From Lachnospiraceae bacterium (GTDB lineage: Bacteria > Bacillota > Clostridia > Lachnospirales > Lachnospiraceae), in the NCBI GenBank assembly GCA_017473115.1, contig JAFUNC010000004.1, positions 1-64,000 of the forward strand: a DNA stretch of 64,000 bases. The letters run 5' to 3'. The notes under the pieces are model-generated. The model saw only the letters and a program-made list of their open reading frames with translations. It was not told the DNA's origin and did no database searches. Shown in pieces: positions 8,732 to 17,424 of the stretch. The translations under genes and the position numbers were made by a program. Position 1 is the stretch's first letter. Every line of letters starts with the position of its first letter.

Positions 8732-10915
8732 ATGAGGGATAAAAACAGTAAAATTGAATTATTGGCACCTGCCGGAAGTTTTCAGGGTTTTATTGGTGCA
8801 ATCAATGGCGGTGCGGATGCGGTATATCTGGCCGGCAATAAATTCGGTGCAAGGGCATTTGCAGACAATTTTACAACGGATGAATTATGTGAAGTTTTAT
8901 ATTTGGCAAAACTTTTTAACGTGAAAGTGTATCTTACGGTGAATACATTGTTGAAAAATATGGAGATGAAAGAACTGTATGATTACATTAAACCGTTGTA
9001 TGAATTAGGGTTAACCGGTGTTATCATACAGGATTTCGGAGTTTTTGCATATTTGAAGAAACACTTTTCGGACCTTGAATTACATGCCAGTACGCAGATG
9101 ACGATTACAAGTTTAGAAGGCGCAAAGTATTTGACGGAACAAGGCATGAAACGTGTTGTTTTGGCTAGGGAACTTACTTTGGATGAAGTAAAAGATATTA
9201 CTGCTGCCGGGATTGAAACAGAGTGTTTTATCCATGGTTCCATGTGTTATTGTTATTCCGGCCAGTGTCTGCTTAGCAGTTTAATCGGAGGAAGAAGCGG
9301 CAATCGCGGAAGATGCGCACAACCTTGCCGTTTGCCCTATAAAATCAACCAAAACAAGCAGGAAACCTATTGCTTAAGCCTGAAAGACATGTGTACGTTG
9401 GAATATCTTCCGGAATTGATTGACAGCGGAATTACATCTTTTAAGATTGAGGGCCGAATGAAAAATCCCGCATATGCGGCCTATGTCACAAAAATGTATC
9501 GTAAATATATCGACACATACCTTTCTAATCCGCAGAAACCGTATAAAGTTGCCGGAAAAGATTTAGAGCGGTTAAAGACGTTATATATACGTACTGCGTT
9601 GCATGACGGTTATTATCATAAACATCGCGGTGCGGATATGATTACATTGGAGAGTCCGGCGTATTCCAAAACGGATGAATCTTTTGTGTCCGAAATAGCG
9701 ACGGAAATGATTCAAAGAAAACCGCAGAAAAAAGTTCGCATGCAGGCGGATTTTACGGTAGGAAATGAATGTACCTTGTATGTTGAGACTACGATTGGCG
9801 AAGAGGTTTACAGTGCCTATGTGACGGGAGATTGCGTGGAAAAAGCCTTAAAAGCACCGTTATCGGAGAGCGCAATCGCGGAACGTCTTGCTAAAACGGG
9901 AGATTCTTATTTTGTTGCGGAAACGATTGATGTAACTGTATCCGGAGAGGTATTTTTACCGGTAAAAGCAATCAATGAGTTGCGAAGAAATGCCTTAGAT
10001 GCATTAAAGGAAACGATTATACTTGATATGCAGCCGAAGAATCCTGCAAAAGAACGGAGCGAAGTAAAGTCTTCAGAAATGGAACCAAAAAAGAAAAGCA
10101 GCGTGATTGCCTTTTCGGAGGAACAGGAACAACTTTTACCGATATTGCAAAGTGATTTTATTACAAGAGTTGTATTGCCTTACGGTTGGCTTTTGAGAGA
10201 CGATTTGACGAAAGTAAGAGATTTACTAGAAAAAACAACGAAGGAAGTTTATTTTAGTTTACCTGCGGTTTGCAGAAGAGAAAATTATGACAGAATTCAT
10301 AAGGCATTATCCGTTGCGGTAAAGACAGGGTTCGGAACCGGTGTATATGTAAATCAGATTGACAGTATGGCTTATATTGCAAGGGAATTTCCGAACTTAC
10401 AATGCGTGGGTGATTTAAATTTTTATGTAATGAACAATGAAACTGCAGAATGGTCGTTGGATAAGGTTGAGGGATATACCATACCGGTTGAGTTAAACAA
10501 AGAAGAACTGCGTCATTTAAATAAGGCCAGGGGTGAATTTGTATTATACGGACGTACTGCGTTGATGCAGACTGCCAATTGTATTTTTATGACATCCAAA
10601 GATTGTCGTAAGAATAAAGGCGGGGGGATCGGAAGTTTAACGGACAGAACCGGTGCAAAATTTCCATATCGTGCACATTGTGAGGAAAAAATATGTTATA
10701 ATACCATTTATAACAGTGTGCCCACGTCTCTTCATAAGCATAAAAAGATACTGGATGCTTTGGGGATTGAGGATTTTCAATTGCGTTTTACGGTAGAAAC
10801 AAAGGAAGAAACCGATCGGATTCTTGATTTTTATCATAAATATTTTGAAGGCATAAAAACAGAAGATGCACCGTTTGGTTATACAAACGGACATTTTTTA
10901 AGAGGTGTGGAATAA
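8732..10915 (+). CDS. U32 family peptidase (DUF3656-type, tRNA/rRNA hydroxylation-related)
   Basis: A 727-residue protein; GGAAGGA precedes the ATG. The N-terminal TIM-barrel-like U32 domain (about 1-290) carries the family signature from Glu164: ECFIHGSMCYCYSGQCLLSS, and a second Cys cluster in GRCAQPCRLPY (about 194). A DUF3656-like middle region (about 380-480) and a long C-terminal region follow. U32 proteins of this type (E. coli RlhA and TrhP relatives) are linked to iron-sulfur-dependent hydroxylation of rRNA or tRNA; only a few are known to be proteases. The conserved cysteines fit a metal or Fe-S centre. The exact substrate cannot be told from sequence alone. Confidence 0.88.
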   Translation: MRDKNSKIELLAPAGSFQGFIGAINGGADAVYLAGNKFGARAFADNFTTDELCEVLYLAKLFNVKVYLTVNTLLKNMEMKELYDYIKPLYELGLTGVIIQDFGVFAYLKKHFSDLELHASTQMTITSLEGAKYLTEQGMKRVVLARELTLDEVKDITAAGIETECFIHGSMCYCYSGQCLLSSLIGGRSGNRGRCAQPCRLPYKINQNKQETYCLSLKDMCTLEYLPELIDSGITSFKIEGRMKNPAYAAYVTKMYRKYIDTYLSNPQKPYKVAGKDLERLKTLYIRTALHDGYYHKHRGADMITLESPAYSKTDESFVSEIATEMIQRKPQKKVRMQADFTVGNECTLYVETTIGEEVYSAYVTGDCVEKALKAPLSESAIAERLAKTGDSYFVAETIDVTVSGEVFLPVKAINELRRNALDALKETIILDMQPKNPAKERSEVKSSEMEPKKKSSVIAFSEEQEQLLPILQSDFITRVVLPYGWLLRDDLTKVRDLLEKTTKEVYFSLPAVCRRENYDRIHKALSVAVKTGFGTGVYVNQIDSMAYIAREFPNLQCVGDLNFYVMNNETAEWSLDKVEGYTIPVELNKEELRHLNKARGEFVLYGRTALMQTANCIFMTSKDCRKNKGGGIGSLTDRTGAKFPYRAHCEEKICYNTIYNSVPTSLHKHKKILDALGIEDFQLRFTVETKEETDRILDFYHKYFEGIKTEDAPFGYTNGHFLRGVE

Positions 10916-10935
10916 GCCTCTCATAGGAGATTATA

Positions 10936-12654
10936 ATGGCAAGTTTTATATCTGAAATTTCAAATTATGCATTTGTAGTAATTATGGCAGTGTATGTTGC
11001 GACGAATATGATTGTGTTTTTCTTTAAGAATCCTGAAAAACACAAACATTTTTATATGTTGCAGACATTACTTGCCATTGCTTTTCATGCAGTGGGTTAT
11101 ATTACATTGTTTGTAAGGGCAGAAGATGTCAGATACTTCTTTTTCTTTGCATTTCAGGAGATTATTCTGTTTGCGTTGATTCTGGTATTCCGCACGTTGT
11201 ATCGTTCCGTAAGTCGACTGATGTTGAATAATGTTTTGATGCTTTTGTTCGTTGGCTTTATTATTCTGGGACGACTTGCTTTTGAGAATGCGGTACGTCA
11301 GTTTGTTATTACGATTGTAGCATTTGCGGTATCCATGATTATTCCGTGGATTATGAAACATACCAAATTGTTGAAAAAGATGGGCTATGTTTATTGTGCA
11401 CTGGGGATTGTGGCACTGGGGGCGGTATGGCTTACCGGTGAAATTACTAACGGTTCCAAACTTGCGTTCAAAATTGAAGGTATGTCATTTCAACCTTCGG
11501 AATTTGTTAAAATTGTCATTGTTTTCTTTATTGCAGCTTTGCTGACCAATAAAAAAGATCCCTTCCGATATGTGTCTTCCGGTTTGTTTTCGGTAGTACA
11601 TGTTCTGATTCTAGTGCTTTCACGAGATTTGGGTGGTGCCGGCATTTATTGCATGATTTATCTTTTTATGTTGTATATTGCAAACCGCAATGCCATTACG
11701 TTGTTTGTGGGAGCAGTGGGTGGTGCCGGTGCATTTTATCTTGCCCTGCAGGTGTTTGATCATGTTAAAATTCGTGTCCAAAACTGGTTGCATCCTTGGA
11801 CGGATATGAGTAATACAGGATATCAGATTACCCAGTCTTTGTTTGCCATCGGTACCGGCGGATGGGAAGGTATGGGACTGTTCCAAGGGAACCCCAAAAC
11901 CATTCCCTATGTAAATGAAGACTTTGTGTTCAGTGCCATTGCGGAAGAATTTGGTGTTATGTTTTCAATTCTGTTGATTATGCTTTATCTTGTAACTGTT
12001 TTGCACATGTTCAGAATGTCTGCAAGGGTGAAGGAATTTTTCCATAAATTGATTTTATCGGGGCTCGCTGTTTCGCTTGGAACCCAGGTGATTTTAACTA
12101 TAGGAGGAGGAACTCGCTTTATACCGTTGACAGGTGTTACCCTGCCATTGATTAGTATGGGAGGCAGTTCTTTAACCGCAACACTGCTTATGTTTGGCGT
12201 TGTGCAGGGAATCTATATTAATGAATTTGCATATTACGAAGACGGTTATGATGAAGAAGAACTCGAAGAGGATGAGTTCGATGATGAAGACGAATATGAA
12301 GATGAGTATGACGTAGCAGAGGAAGAACCGGAAGAATCAAACGAAAGTTCTTTTGCTGAAAATGTGATATCCGAAGAACCTGAGGATACGGCAGATGTAT
12401 CAAACGACGAATTTGGTTTGCAGGAGTTAGAGGCGTATTTGGCACAGAATAATGTAACGGTTGAGTGTTCAACGGTTGAATCGGAAGAAATATTAAACAC
12501 AGATATATCGGAGCGTACTGTATCCGGAGAATTTGTGGACGAAGATGATTATATTGAAGATTATCTGGAGGATGAATTAAAAAATATTCCGCCTGATTAT
12601 ATATCCGGGGGCGTAAATCGCAAGGAGGATGATTTGGATGAAGAAGATAAATAA
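10936..12654 (+). CDS. RodA/FtsW/SpoVE-family SEDS protein with extra N-terminal helices and acidic tail
   Basis: A 572-residue SEDS glycosyltransferase, expected to polymerise lipid II with the class B PBP encoded next. The core (about 105-425) contains FQPSEFVKIVIVF and GVTLPLISMGGSS, both SEDS hallmarks. It is much longer than the usual 370-400 residues. Residues 1-100 add about three hydrophobic segments, and residues 430-572 are a highly acidic cytoplasmic tail rich in D/E, with no resemblance to typical members. AGGAGA precedes the ATG. The last 17 bases overlap the PBP gene, so the pair is translationally coupled. Confidence 0.88.
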   Translation: MASFISEISNYAFVVIMAVYVATNMIVFFFKNPEKHKHFYMLQTLLAIAFHAVGYITLFVRAEDVRYFFFFAFQEIILFALILVFRTLYRSVSRLMLNNVLMLLFVGFIILGRLAFENAVRQFVITIVAFAVSMIIPWIMKHTKLLKKMGYVYCALGIVALGAVWLTGEITNGSKLAFKIEGMSFQPSEFVKIVIVFFIAALLTNKKDPFRYVSSGLFSVVHVLILVLSRDLGGAGIYCMIYLFMLYIANRNAITLFVGAVGGAGAFYLALQVFDHVKIRVQNWLHPWTDMSNTGYQITQSLFAIGTGGWEGMGLFQGNPKTIPYVNEDFVFSAIAEEFGVMFSILLIMLYLVTVLHMFRMSARVKEFFHKLILSGLAVSLGTQVILTIGGGTRFIPLTGVTLPLISMGGSSLTATLLMFGVVQGIYINEFAYYEDGYDEEELEEDEFDDEDEYEDEYDVAEEEPEESNESSFAENVISEEPEDTADVSNDEFGLQELEAYLAQNNVTVECSTVESEEILNTDISERTVSGEFVDEDDYIEDYLEDELKNIPPDYISGGVNRKEDDLDEEDK

Positions 12655-14071
12655 AGAAAATCTGCCCATTATCATTACATCGATTTTATTTACGCTTGTG
12701 TTTGCCGGAATGATAGTAAATCTTGCATGGTTCGTGAAAAATGACAGTTATGATGCTATTAACAGTATCTACAATCCGAGAGATGAAATTCTGGCACAGC
12801 AGAATGTACGAGGCTCTATTGTAACGGAACAGGGTGATGTGCTTGCCTATACGGAAGTGCAGGGGGATAATGAACGCCGCGTATATCCTTACAGTGTACA
12901 ATTTGCCCATGTGGTTGGTTACAGTACCAATGGAGGGATGGGTGTTGAAAAAGTTGCCAATATGAGTCTTTTGCAGTCCAATGCATCTATTTCGGATAAA
13001 GTAGACAATGATCTTAATGATTCGAAAGATACCGGTGATACCGTAGTTACTTCGTTAAATGTCCGTATGCAGGAGGTGGCGTTTAAGTCGCTGGGGGCTT
13101 TTCAGGGAGCAATTATTGTTACGGAGGTTGAAACCGGTAAAATACTTGCCATGGTTTCCAAACCGGATTTTGATCCTAATACCATTGCCGGCGAATGGGA
13201 AGATATTATCAATAATAGTGATTCATCGGTATTGTTGAATCGTGTTACACACGGACAATATCCTCCCGGTTCCACTTTTAAAATTGTGGATGCCCTGGAA
13301 TATTACCGTCAGTTTCCGGATGAAGTAGACAATTATTATTACCAGTGTAACGGAAGTCTTCGATATGATGAACGTAAAATTACCTGTTATCACGGTTCAT
13401 CTCACGGTGGTGTGGATATGGCACGTTCTTTTGCCAAATCCTGTAACTGTTCTTTTGTAAATATCGGTTTGAAACTTGACCGTGCCTTAATGTCGGAGAC
13501 ATTAAAGGATTTATTGTTTGGTGAGGAGTTACCTGCTCCTTTTCAGTCATCCAACCGCAGTGTGATTAATATTTCCGGAGACACGGATGATGCGGAAATG
13601 GTACAGATTTCCATTGGGCAGGGTACTGCATTAATGACGCCGTTGCATTTGAATATGATTACTTGTGCCATTGCGAATGAAGGAAAAGTTATGACACCAC
13701 AGGTGATTTCGAGGATTGAAAGCACATCCGGAAATGTTGTAAAAGAATATGATCCGAAAGTATATACAACAATGATGACGGAAGAAGAAGCCGCGTACTT
13801 GACGGAATTAATGACCGGAGTGGTAGAAAACGGTACCGGTGATTTCCTTACATCGGCAGATTATACCAGTGCAGGTAAAACCGGTTCTGCAGAATACGGA
13901 ACGGCCAAAGGGGACAGTCATGCATGGTTTACCGGCTTTGCACCGGCAGAAGATCCGAAGGTGTGCGTAACCATTATTGTAGAGGGGGCAGGTACCGGTG
14001 GAGATTACGCCGTCCCCATTGCTAAACGTCTTTTTGATGTATATTTTGAACAATATATGCAAAGTGAGTAA
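12638..14071 (+). CDS. Class B penicillin-binding protein (PbpA-like transpeptidase)
   Basis: A 477-residue D,D-transpeptidase. The start at 12638 is 9 bases after AAGGAGG; an in-frame ATG at 12629 touches that site and is rejected. One N-terminal membrane anchor (about 9-30), a short dimerisation region with RGSIVTEQGDVLAY, then the penicillin-binding domain: STFK (active Ser212), SCN (268-270) and KTG (414-416). It is short, without PASTA domains, resembling the PbpA partners of RodA in Gram-positives. It cross-links peptidoglycan made by the overlapping upstream SEDS protein, acting outside the membrane. Confidence 0.9.
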   Translation: MKKINKENLPIIITSILFTLVFAGMIVNLAWFVKNDSYDAINSIYNPRDEILAQQNVRGSIVTEQGDVLAYTEVQGDNERRVYPYSVQFAHVVGYSTNGGMGVEKVANMSLLQSNASISDKVDNDLNDSKDTGDTVVTSLNVRMQEVAFKSLGAFQGAIIVTEVETGKILAMVSKPDFDPNTIAGEWEDIINNSDSSVLLNRVTHGQYPPGSTFKIVDALEYYRQFPDEVDNYYYQCNGSLRYDERKITCYHGSSHGGVDMARSFAKSCNCSFVNIGLKLDRALMSETLKDLLFGEELPAPFQSSNRSVINISGDTDDAEMVQISIGQGTALMTPLHLNMITCAIANEGKVMTPQVISRIESTSGNVVKEYDPKVYTTMMTEEEAAYLTELMTGVVENGTGDFLTSADYTSAGKTGSAEYGTAKGDSHAWFTGFAPAEDPKVCVTIIVEGAGTGGDYAVPIAKRLFDVYFEQYMQSE

Positions 14072-14212
14072 AATTGTTTTGACAATTGACGTTAATTTTA
14101 TCAATTTTTATGTTTTTTGACAGATTTTTTCTTTCTTTTTACATAAAAGAGTAGTATAATTATTGCAGAATGTATGTTTAGAACTTTTCGTAAAAAGTTT
14201 GGGAGGGTAAAA

Positions 14213-15097
14213 ATGATTAATCGATTATTTGGAAACTATCTGGTGGAAGCCGGAAAGATTACACAGGCGCAGTTGGATGAAGTCATTGAAACACAGAAGA
14301 AGGTTCGTGTGAAATTAGGTCTTATCGCTGTTGCCGAGAAACTTATGACACCGGAGCAGGCAGATGAAGTGAATCATTTGCAGGCGATTATGGACAAGCG
14401 CTATGGTGATATCGCTGTTGAAAAGGGGTATTTGACAGACGAGCAGGTAGGCAGATTATTAGGATTGCAGGGAAATGCATATCTTACATTTATTCAGGCA
14501 TTGGATGATTGTAAGTTTATGACGCCGGAAGAAGCAGATGCTGCTTTGGCGGAATATCAGAAAGCAAATTCTTTTACGGCAACCGATATAGACGCATTAA
14601 AGAGCGGAGACGCCGACCGCATTGTTCCTTTGTTCTTACCTACGGAATGTGTAGGTTTACAGGCTGAGTTGGTACAGGGTGCTGTTCGTGCATTGATTCG
14701 TTTGATTGATTCCGATACATATGTATTAAAAGGATATGTTGCAAATACATTTGATGCTGACCGTTTTGCGCTTCAGGATATGGAAGGCGATCATGCGGCA
14801 ACACTTTCGTTTGCAGCTGACGGTGATGCATTGAAGGCTGTTGCAGATGTTTACGGACAGGAAGATTTTGCAGAAGTGGATTTGGATGCATTGGATGCAG
14901 TCGGTGAATTTATTAACTGTGTAAACGGTATGTTCAGCACGAAGTTATCCGGAACCTGTAATATGGATATGCTTCCTCCTTCTTATAAAGATGCAAGAAG
15001 CACAGCAAAAGCAGGCAGTATTTGTGTATTACCCGTGTGTGTAAACGGTAAAGTTGTTAATATGCTTACATCATTTGATGAAACAATTGGTTTTTAG
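14213..15097 (+). CDS. MshEN-like repeat protein fused to a CheX/CheC-type phosphatase domain
   Basis: A 294-residue soluble protein; the start at 14213 follows GGGAGGG. Residues 4-116 are tandem repeats with an exact 29-residue period: Gly7/36/65 and Gln28/57/86 align, each with a central LT or IT turn and a conserved Leu/Val pattern; a fourth copy (about 89-116) is degenerate. This matches the 24-residue motif plus 5-residue spacer of MshEN (GspE N-terminal) domains, some of which bind cyclic-di-GMP; copy 3 (RYG...Q) fits best, copy 1 lacks the Arg. Residues 125-294 resemble CheX/CheC, with D228, E232 and N235 in the D-x3-E-x2-N arrangement and Pro255-256 after it. A CheY lies 15 bases downstream, so it may dephosphorylate that protein. 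The fusion is unusual. Confidence 0.68.
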   Translation: MINRLFGNYLVEAGKITQAQLDEVIETQKKVRVKLGLIAVAEKLMTPEQADEVNHLQAIMDKRYGDIAVEKGYLTDEQVGRLLGLQGNAYLTFIQALDDCKFMTPEEADAALAEYQKANSFTATDIDALKSGDADRIVPLFLPTECVGLQAELVQGAVRALIRLIDSDTYVLKGYVANTFDADRFALQDMEGDHAATLSFAADGDALKAVADVYGQEDFAEVDLDALDAVGEFINCVNGMFSTKLSGTCNMDMLPPSYKDARSTAKAGSICVLPVCVNGKVVNMLTSFDETIGF

Positions 15098-15112
15098 GAG
15101 GAATTTGAGGAA

Positions 15113-15466
15113 ATGGCAAAGATTTTAATTGTGGATGATTCAAGAACATCCCGTAAGATTTTAAGAACAATTCTTGAAAATGCAGGCCATGAAGTACTTG
15201 GCGAAGCAGTAGACGGTGTTGACGGTGTTGCAAAGTTCCAAGAACTTTCACCTGAAATTACGACCTTGGACATTACAATGCCCAATATGGATGGTTTAGA
15301 GGCATTAAAAGAAATTAAGAAGATTAATGCTTCTGCTAAAATCATTATGGTTACTGCTGCCGGACAGCAGAGTAAGATGGTGGAAGCAATTAAGAGTGGT
15401 GCTTCTGAATTCGTTACAAAGCCTTTTGAAGCGGATGAAATTACCGGTTTGATTGCAAAAATGTAA
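15113..15466 (+). CDS. CheY-type single-domain response regulator
   Basis: A 117-residue stand-alone receiver; AGGAGGAATTTGAGG precedes the ATG. All receiver residues are present: acidic pair Asp8-Asp9, phospho-acceptor Asp53, Thr81 and Lys103 (TKPF). There is no output domain. It is 15 bases after the CheX-like gene and probably co-transcribed with it. No CheA or flagellar gene is in the window, so the kinase is unknown. It may be a chemotaxis CheY or a signalling shuttle for another system. Confidence 0.9.
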   Translation: MAKILIVDDSRTSRKILRTILENAGHEVLGEAVDGVDGVAKFQELSPEITTLDITMPNMDGLEALKEIKKINASAKIIMVTAAGQQSKMVEAIKSGASEFVTKPFEADEITGLIAKM

Positions 15467-15523
15467 TGAATCATTTTATGTTTTGAAACCCTAGAGTATC
15501 AATGGATTATAAAACAAAAAAGA

Positions 15524-15550
15524 AGGAAGAGAGCAATCTCTTCCTATCTT
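15524..15550 (+). terminator. Terminator-like hairpin after cheY
   Basis: Arms AGGAAGAGA (15524-15532) and TCTCTTCCT (15537-15545) pair perfectly around a GCAA tetraloop. An A-rich tract precedes it and an interrupted T tract (ATCTTTG) follows. Confidence 0.65.
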
Positions 15551-15569
15551 TGTATTAAAGGAGTTTGTT

Positions 15570-16319
15570 ATGTTAGATTTAATATCCAATACATTTTATT
15601 CATTTAAACGCGGCATGAATAAGTTTACAACCGGTTTCTTTTTGATTTTTTCCCTGATTGGCGTTGCTGCGTTAATTTATTCTTTTGTGTTGCGTGCAGA
15701 GGAAAAGGAGTTTTTTGCAAATTGTGAACATGTTACCGGTAGTATTACGAACTTTGAAGTGCATGAAATAAAAGACTCTGACGGAAATGTTAAGAAAGAA
15801 CAGTGGGTATACGTTAGTTATGAAGTGAACGGAACCAACTACGATGATATCTATCTTTGCAATTATCAGAGCGGAATGCATGAAGGTGCTCCGGTAGAAG
15901 TGTATTATAATCCTTCGGATCCCACTGATGTGAAAAGTTATTATGACGTTGATTCCTACTATAATGATATTGTGGGCGTAGCAATTTTCTTTATTGTTGC
16001 AGGTGCACTTCCTATGATTATTACTGTAGTTGCAGGACGCGGAAAATATAAGAATCGCGGATTGATGGAGACCGGTCGTTATGCATTGGCAACGGTAAAA
16101 AGTATTGAAGCCAATTATCATAAACGTGTAAACGGTGAACATCCCTATTGGATTATCTGCGAAGAAGAGAATAAGTTGGATGATGTTACCTACACATATA
16201 CCAGCCATGTAGTTTATGAAGATTTGACCAGAAGAATCACACCGGGGGATCAGGTTGCGGTGTATGTAAATCCTGAAAATCCGGAGCAATACTATGTAAA
16301 TCTGGATGAAATTGTGTAG
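15570..16319 (+). CDS. DUF3592-type membrane protein, copy 1
   Basis: A 249-residue protein with AAAGGAG before the ATG. There are two membrane segments (about 18-40 and 133-155). Between them lies an extracytoplasmic-type beta domain (about 45-125) with the VYYNPSDPTDVKSY motif, and after the second helix a related domain ends VYVNPENPEQYYVNLDE. The two domains look like internal duplicates sharing V-x-Y/V-Y-x-P-x-x-P. This fits DUF3592, a membrane-associated beta-domain family of unknown function. It heads a set of three related genes (with 16339 and 17011). Confidence 0.75.
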   Translation: MLDLISNTFYSFKRGMNKFTTGFFLIFSLIGVAALIYSFVLRAEEKEFFANCEHVTGSITNFEVHEIKDSDGNVKKEQWVYVSYEVNGTNYDDIYLCNYQSGMHEGAPVEVYYNPSDPTDVKSYYDVDSYYNDIVGVAIFFIVAGALPMIITVVAGRGKYKNRGLMETGRYALATVKSIEANYHKRVNGEHPYWIICEEENKLDDVTYTYTSHVVYEDLTRRITPGDQVAVYVNPENPEQYYVNLDEIV

Positions 16320-16338
16320 GTTTATGGAGGCTATTAAT

Positions 16339-16944
16339 ATGGATGAACGAAACGAAACAGAAATCAACGGATTTGAAGAGACTGATGATATTACAGGTAT
16401 GCGTATTATAAGATGCAGAAACGGATTGGCACAAAATACCAAATTTGGTTCTGCCATGGAATGGATTCGGATCGTTATTTTAGGAATTGCTTTTCTGGTT
16501 GTTTTGACCGGTTCTGTTTTCTTTATATATCAGTCGGTTGCTTTCTATGTTGCAGGAAATACGGGTGGCGGTTCTTTTGCGTCGGTTTTTACCATATTTG
16601 GAGGTGCAGCAACCTTAATTCTGGGATTTCCGTTGTTTTTTATGATTAGGGATGTTGTGAATTATAAAAAGATGATAAAAACAATTCCTACATGGACAAC
16701 TGAGGATAATCGTGCCTGGGCGACAATTAAATTGATTGATTATATTGATTATACATATGCAAAAGATGTGTATTGGGCTGTCTGTGACGTGGTGAATGAA
16801 GAAGAACAAACCATTAAAAGATATGAAAGTTACAAGGTGAAAGAGGATTTGTTTGATAAATTGAATCCCGGACAGGAGATTGCCATTTATTTTAATCCCG
16901 ATAATCAGGCAGAGTATTATATAAATCTGGATGAAGTTCGATAG
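16339..16944 (+). CDS. DUF3592-type membrane protein, copy 2
   Basis: A 201-residue protein; the start at 16339 follows GGAGG with 8 bases spacing, and the frame also opens upstream inside the previous gene. An acidic N-terminal tail (1-35) is followed by two membrane segments (about 45-70 and 80-110). A C-terminal soluble domain (about 120-201) ends IAIYFNPDNQAEYYINLDE, nearly the same ending as copy 1 and strong evidence of common origin. It is 19 bases after copy 1 and co-transcribed. Function is unknown. Confidence 0.72.
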   Translation: MDERNETEINGFEETDDITGMRIIRCRNGLAQNTKFGSAMEWIRIVILGIAFLVVLTGSVFFIYQSVAFYVAGNTGGGSFASVFTIFGGAATLILGFPLFFMIRDVVNYKKMIKTIPTWTTEDNRAWATIKLIDYIDYTYAKDVYWAVCDVVNEEEQTIKRYESYKVKEDLFDKLNPGQEIAIYFNPDNQAEYYINLDEVR

Positions 16945-17010
16945 GATTTCGTCGGATGTTAGTTGGTAATTATATGTTAGATTATTTAAATTTCTATGGT
17001 ATAAGGTGAT

Positions 17011-17373
17011 ATGAAAATGGAAAATAACAATGAAACATGTGTGAGTGAAAAACGTAATCATTTTAAACCGAAATCAAAGTTTTATTTAATTATGGAATGG
17101 GTTTTGACTGTAGTTGTTGGTATCATTACGCTTTTTTGGGTTGGAATGCTGCTTATGTCCGTAGTTACCGGTATAGAATATATGATACAAGGTTCTGACA
17201 TTGGTATGGGTTGGATGATCATGGCTTCCGTGATGTATTTGGGACTTACATTGATTTTTGCCATTCCCTTTGTTGCTGCAATCAGAGATTTACGCAAATA
17301 TTATAAAACAAAGAAGATGATTGAGAGTGATATGGATTCATCTACATATAACTTGCATAATTCCGTGAAATAG
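17011..17373 (+). CDS. Short paralogue of the DUF3592-type proteins lacking the soluble domain
   Basis: A 120-residue protein with AAGGTG before the ATG at 17011 (ATG at 17017 is also possible). Its two membrane segments (about 28-55 and 65-92) line up with those of copy 2: MEW near the first helix and AIRDL-x-K-YYK after the second correspond to MEW and MIRDV-x-N-YKK. It then stops where copy 2 continues into its C-terminal domain. It is therefore a natural short form or an eroded copy of the neighbour. The frame is clean with no stop-interrupted remnant downstream. Function unknown. Confidence 0.65.
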   Translation: MKMENNNETCVSEKRNHFKPKSKFYLIMEWVLTVVVGIITLFWVGMLLMSVVTGIEYMIQGSDIGMGWMIMASVMYLGLTLIFAIPFVAAIRDLRKYYKTKKMIESDMDSSTYNLHNSVK

Positions 17374-17424
17374 GATATACTTTTTATTAGTTTTTACGTT
17401 CACACCAACAGGAGGAATTGCATT

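Noticed and set aside
12246-12500. Minus-strand frame rich in Ser opposite the SEDS tail
   Set aside because: It is the reverse complement of an acidic D/E tail and has no ribosome site.
14117-14160. TTGACA at 14117 with TATAAT at 14155 as a promoter for the CheX-like gene
   Set aside because: The spacer is 32 bases, too long for sigma-A; TATAAT alone may still be a -10 but no matching -35 was found.
16237-16457. Minus-strand frames opposite the DUF3592 genes
   Set aside because: Shadow frames without start signals or protein-like composition.
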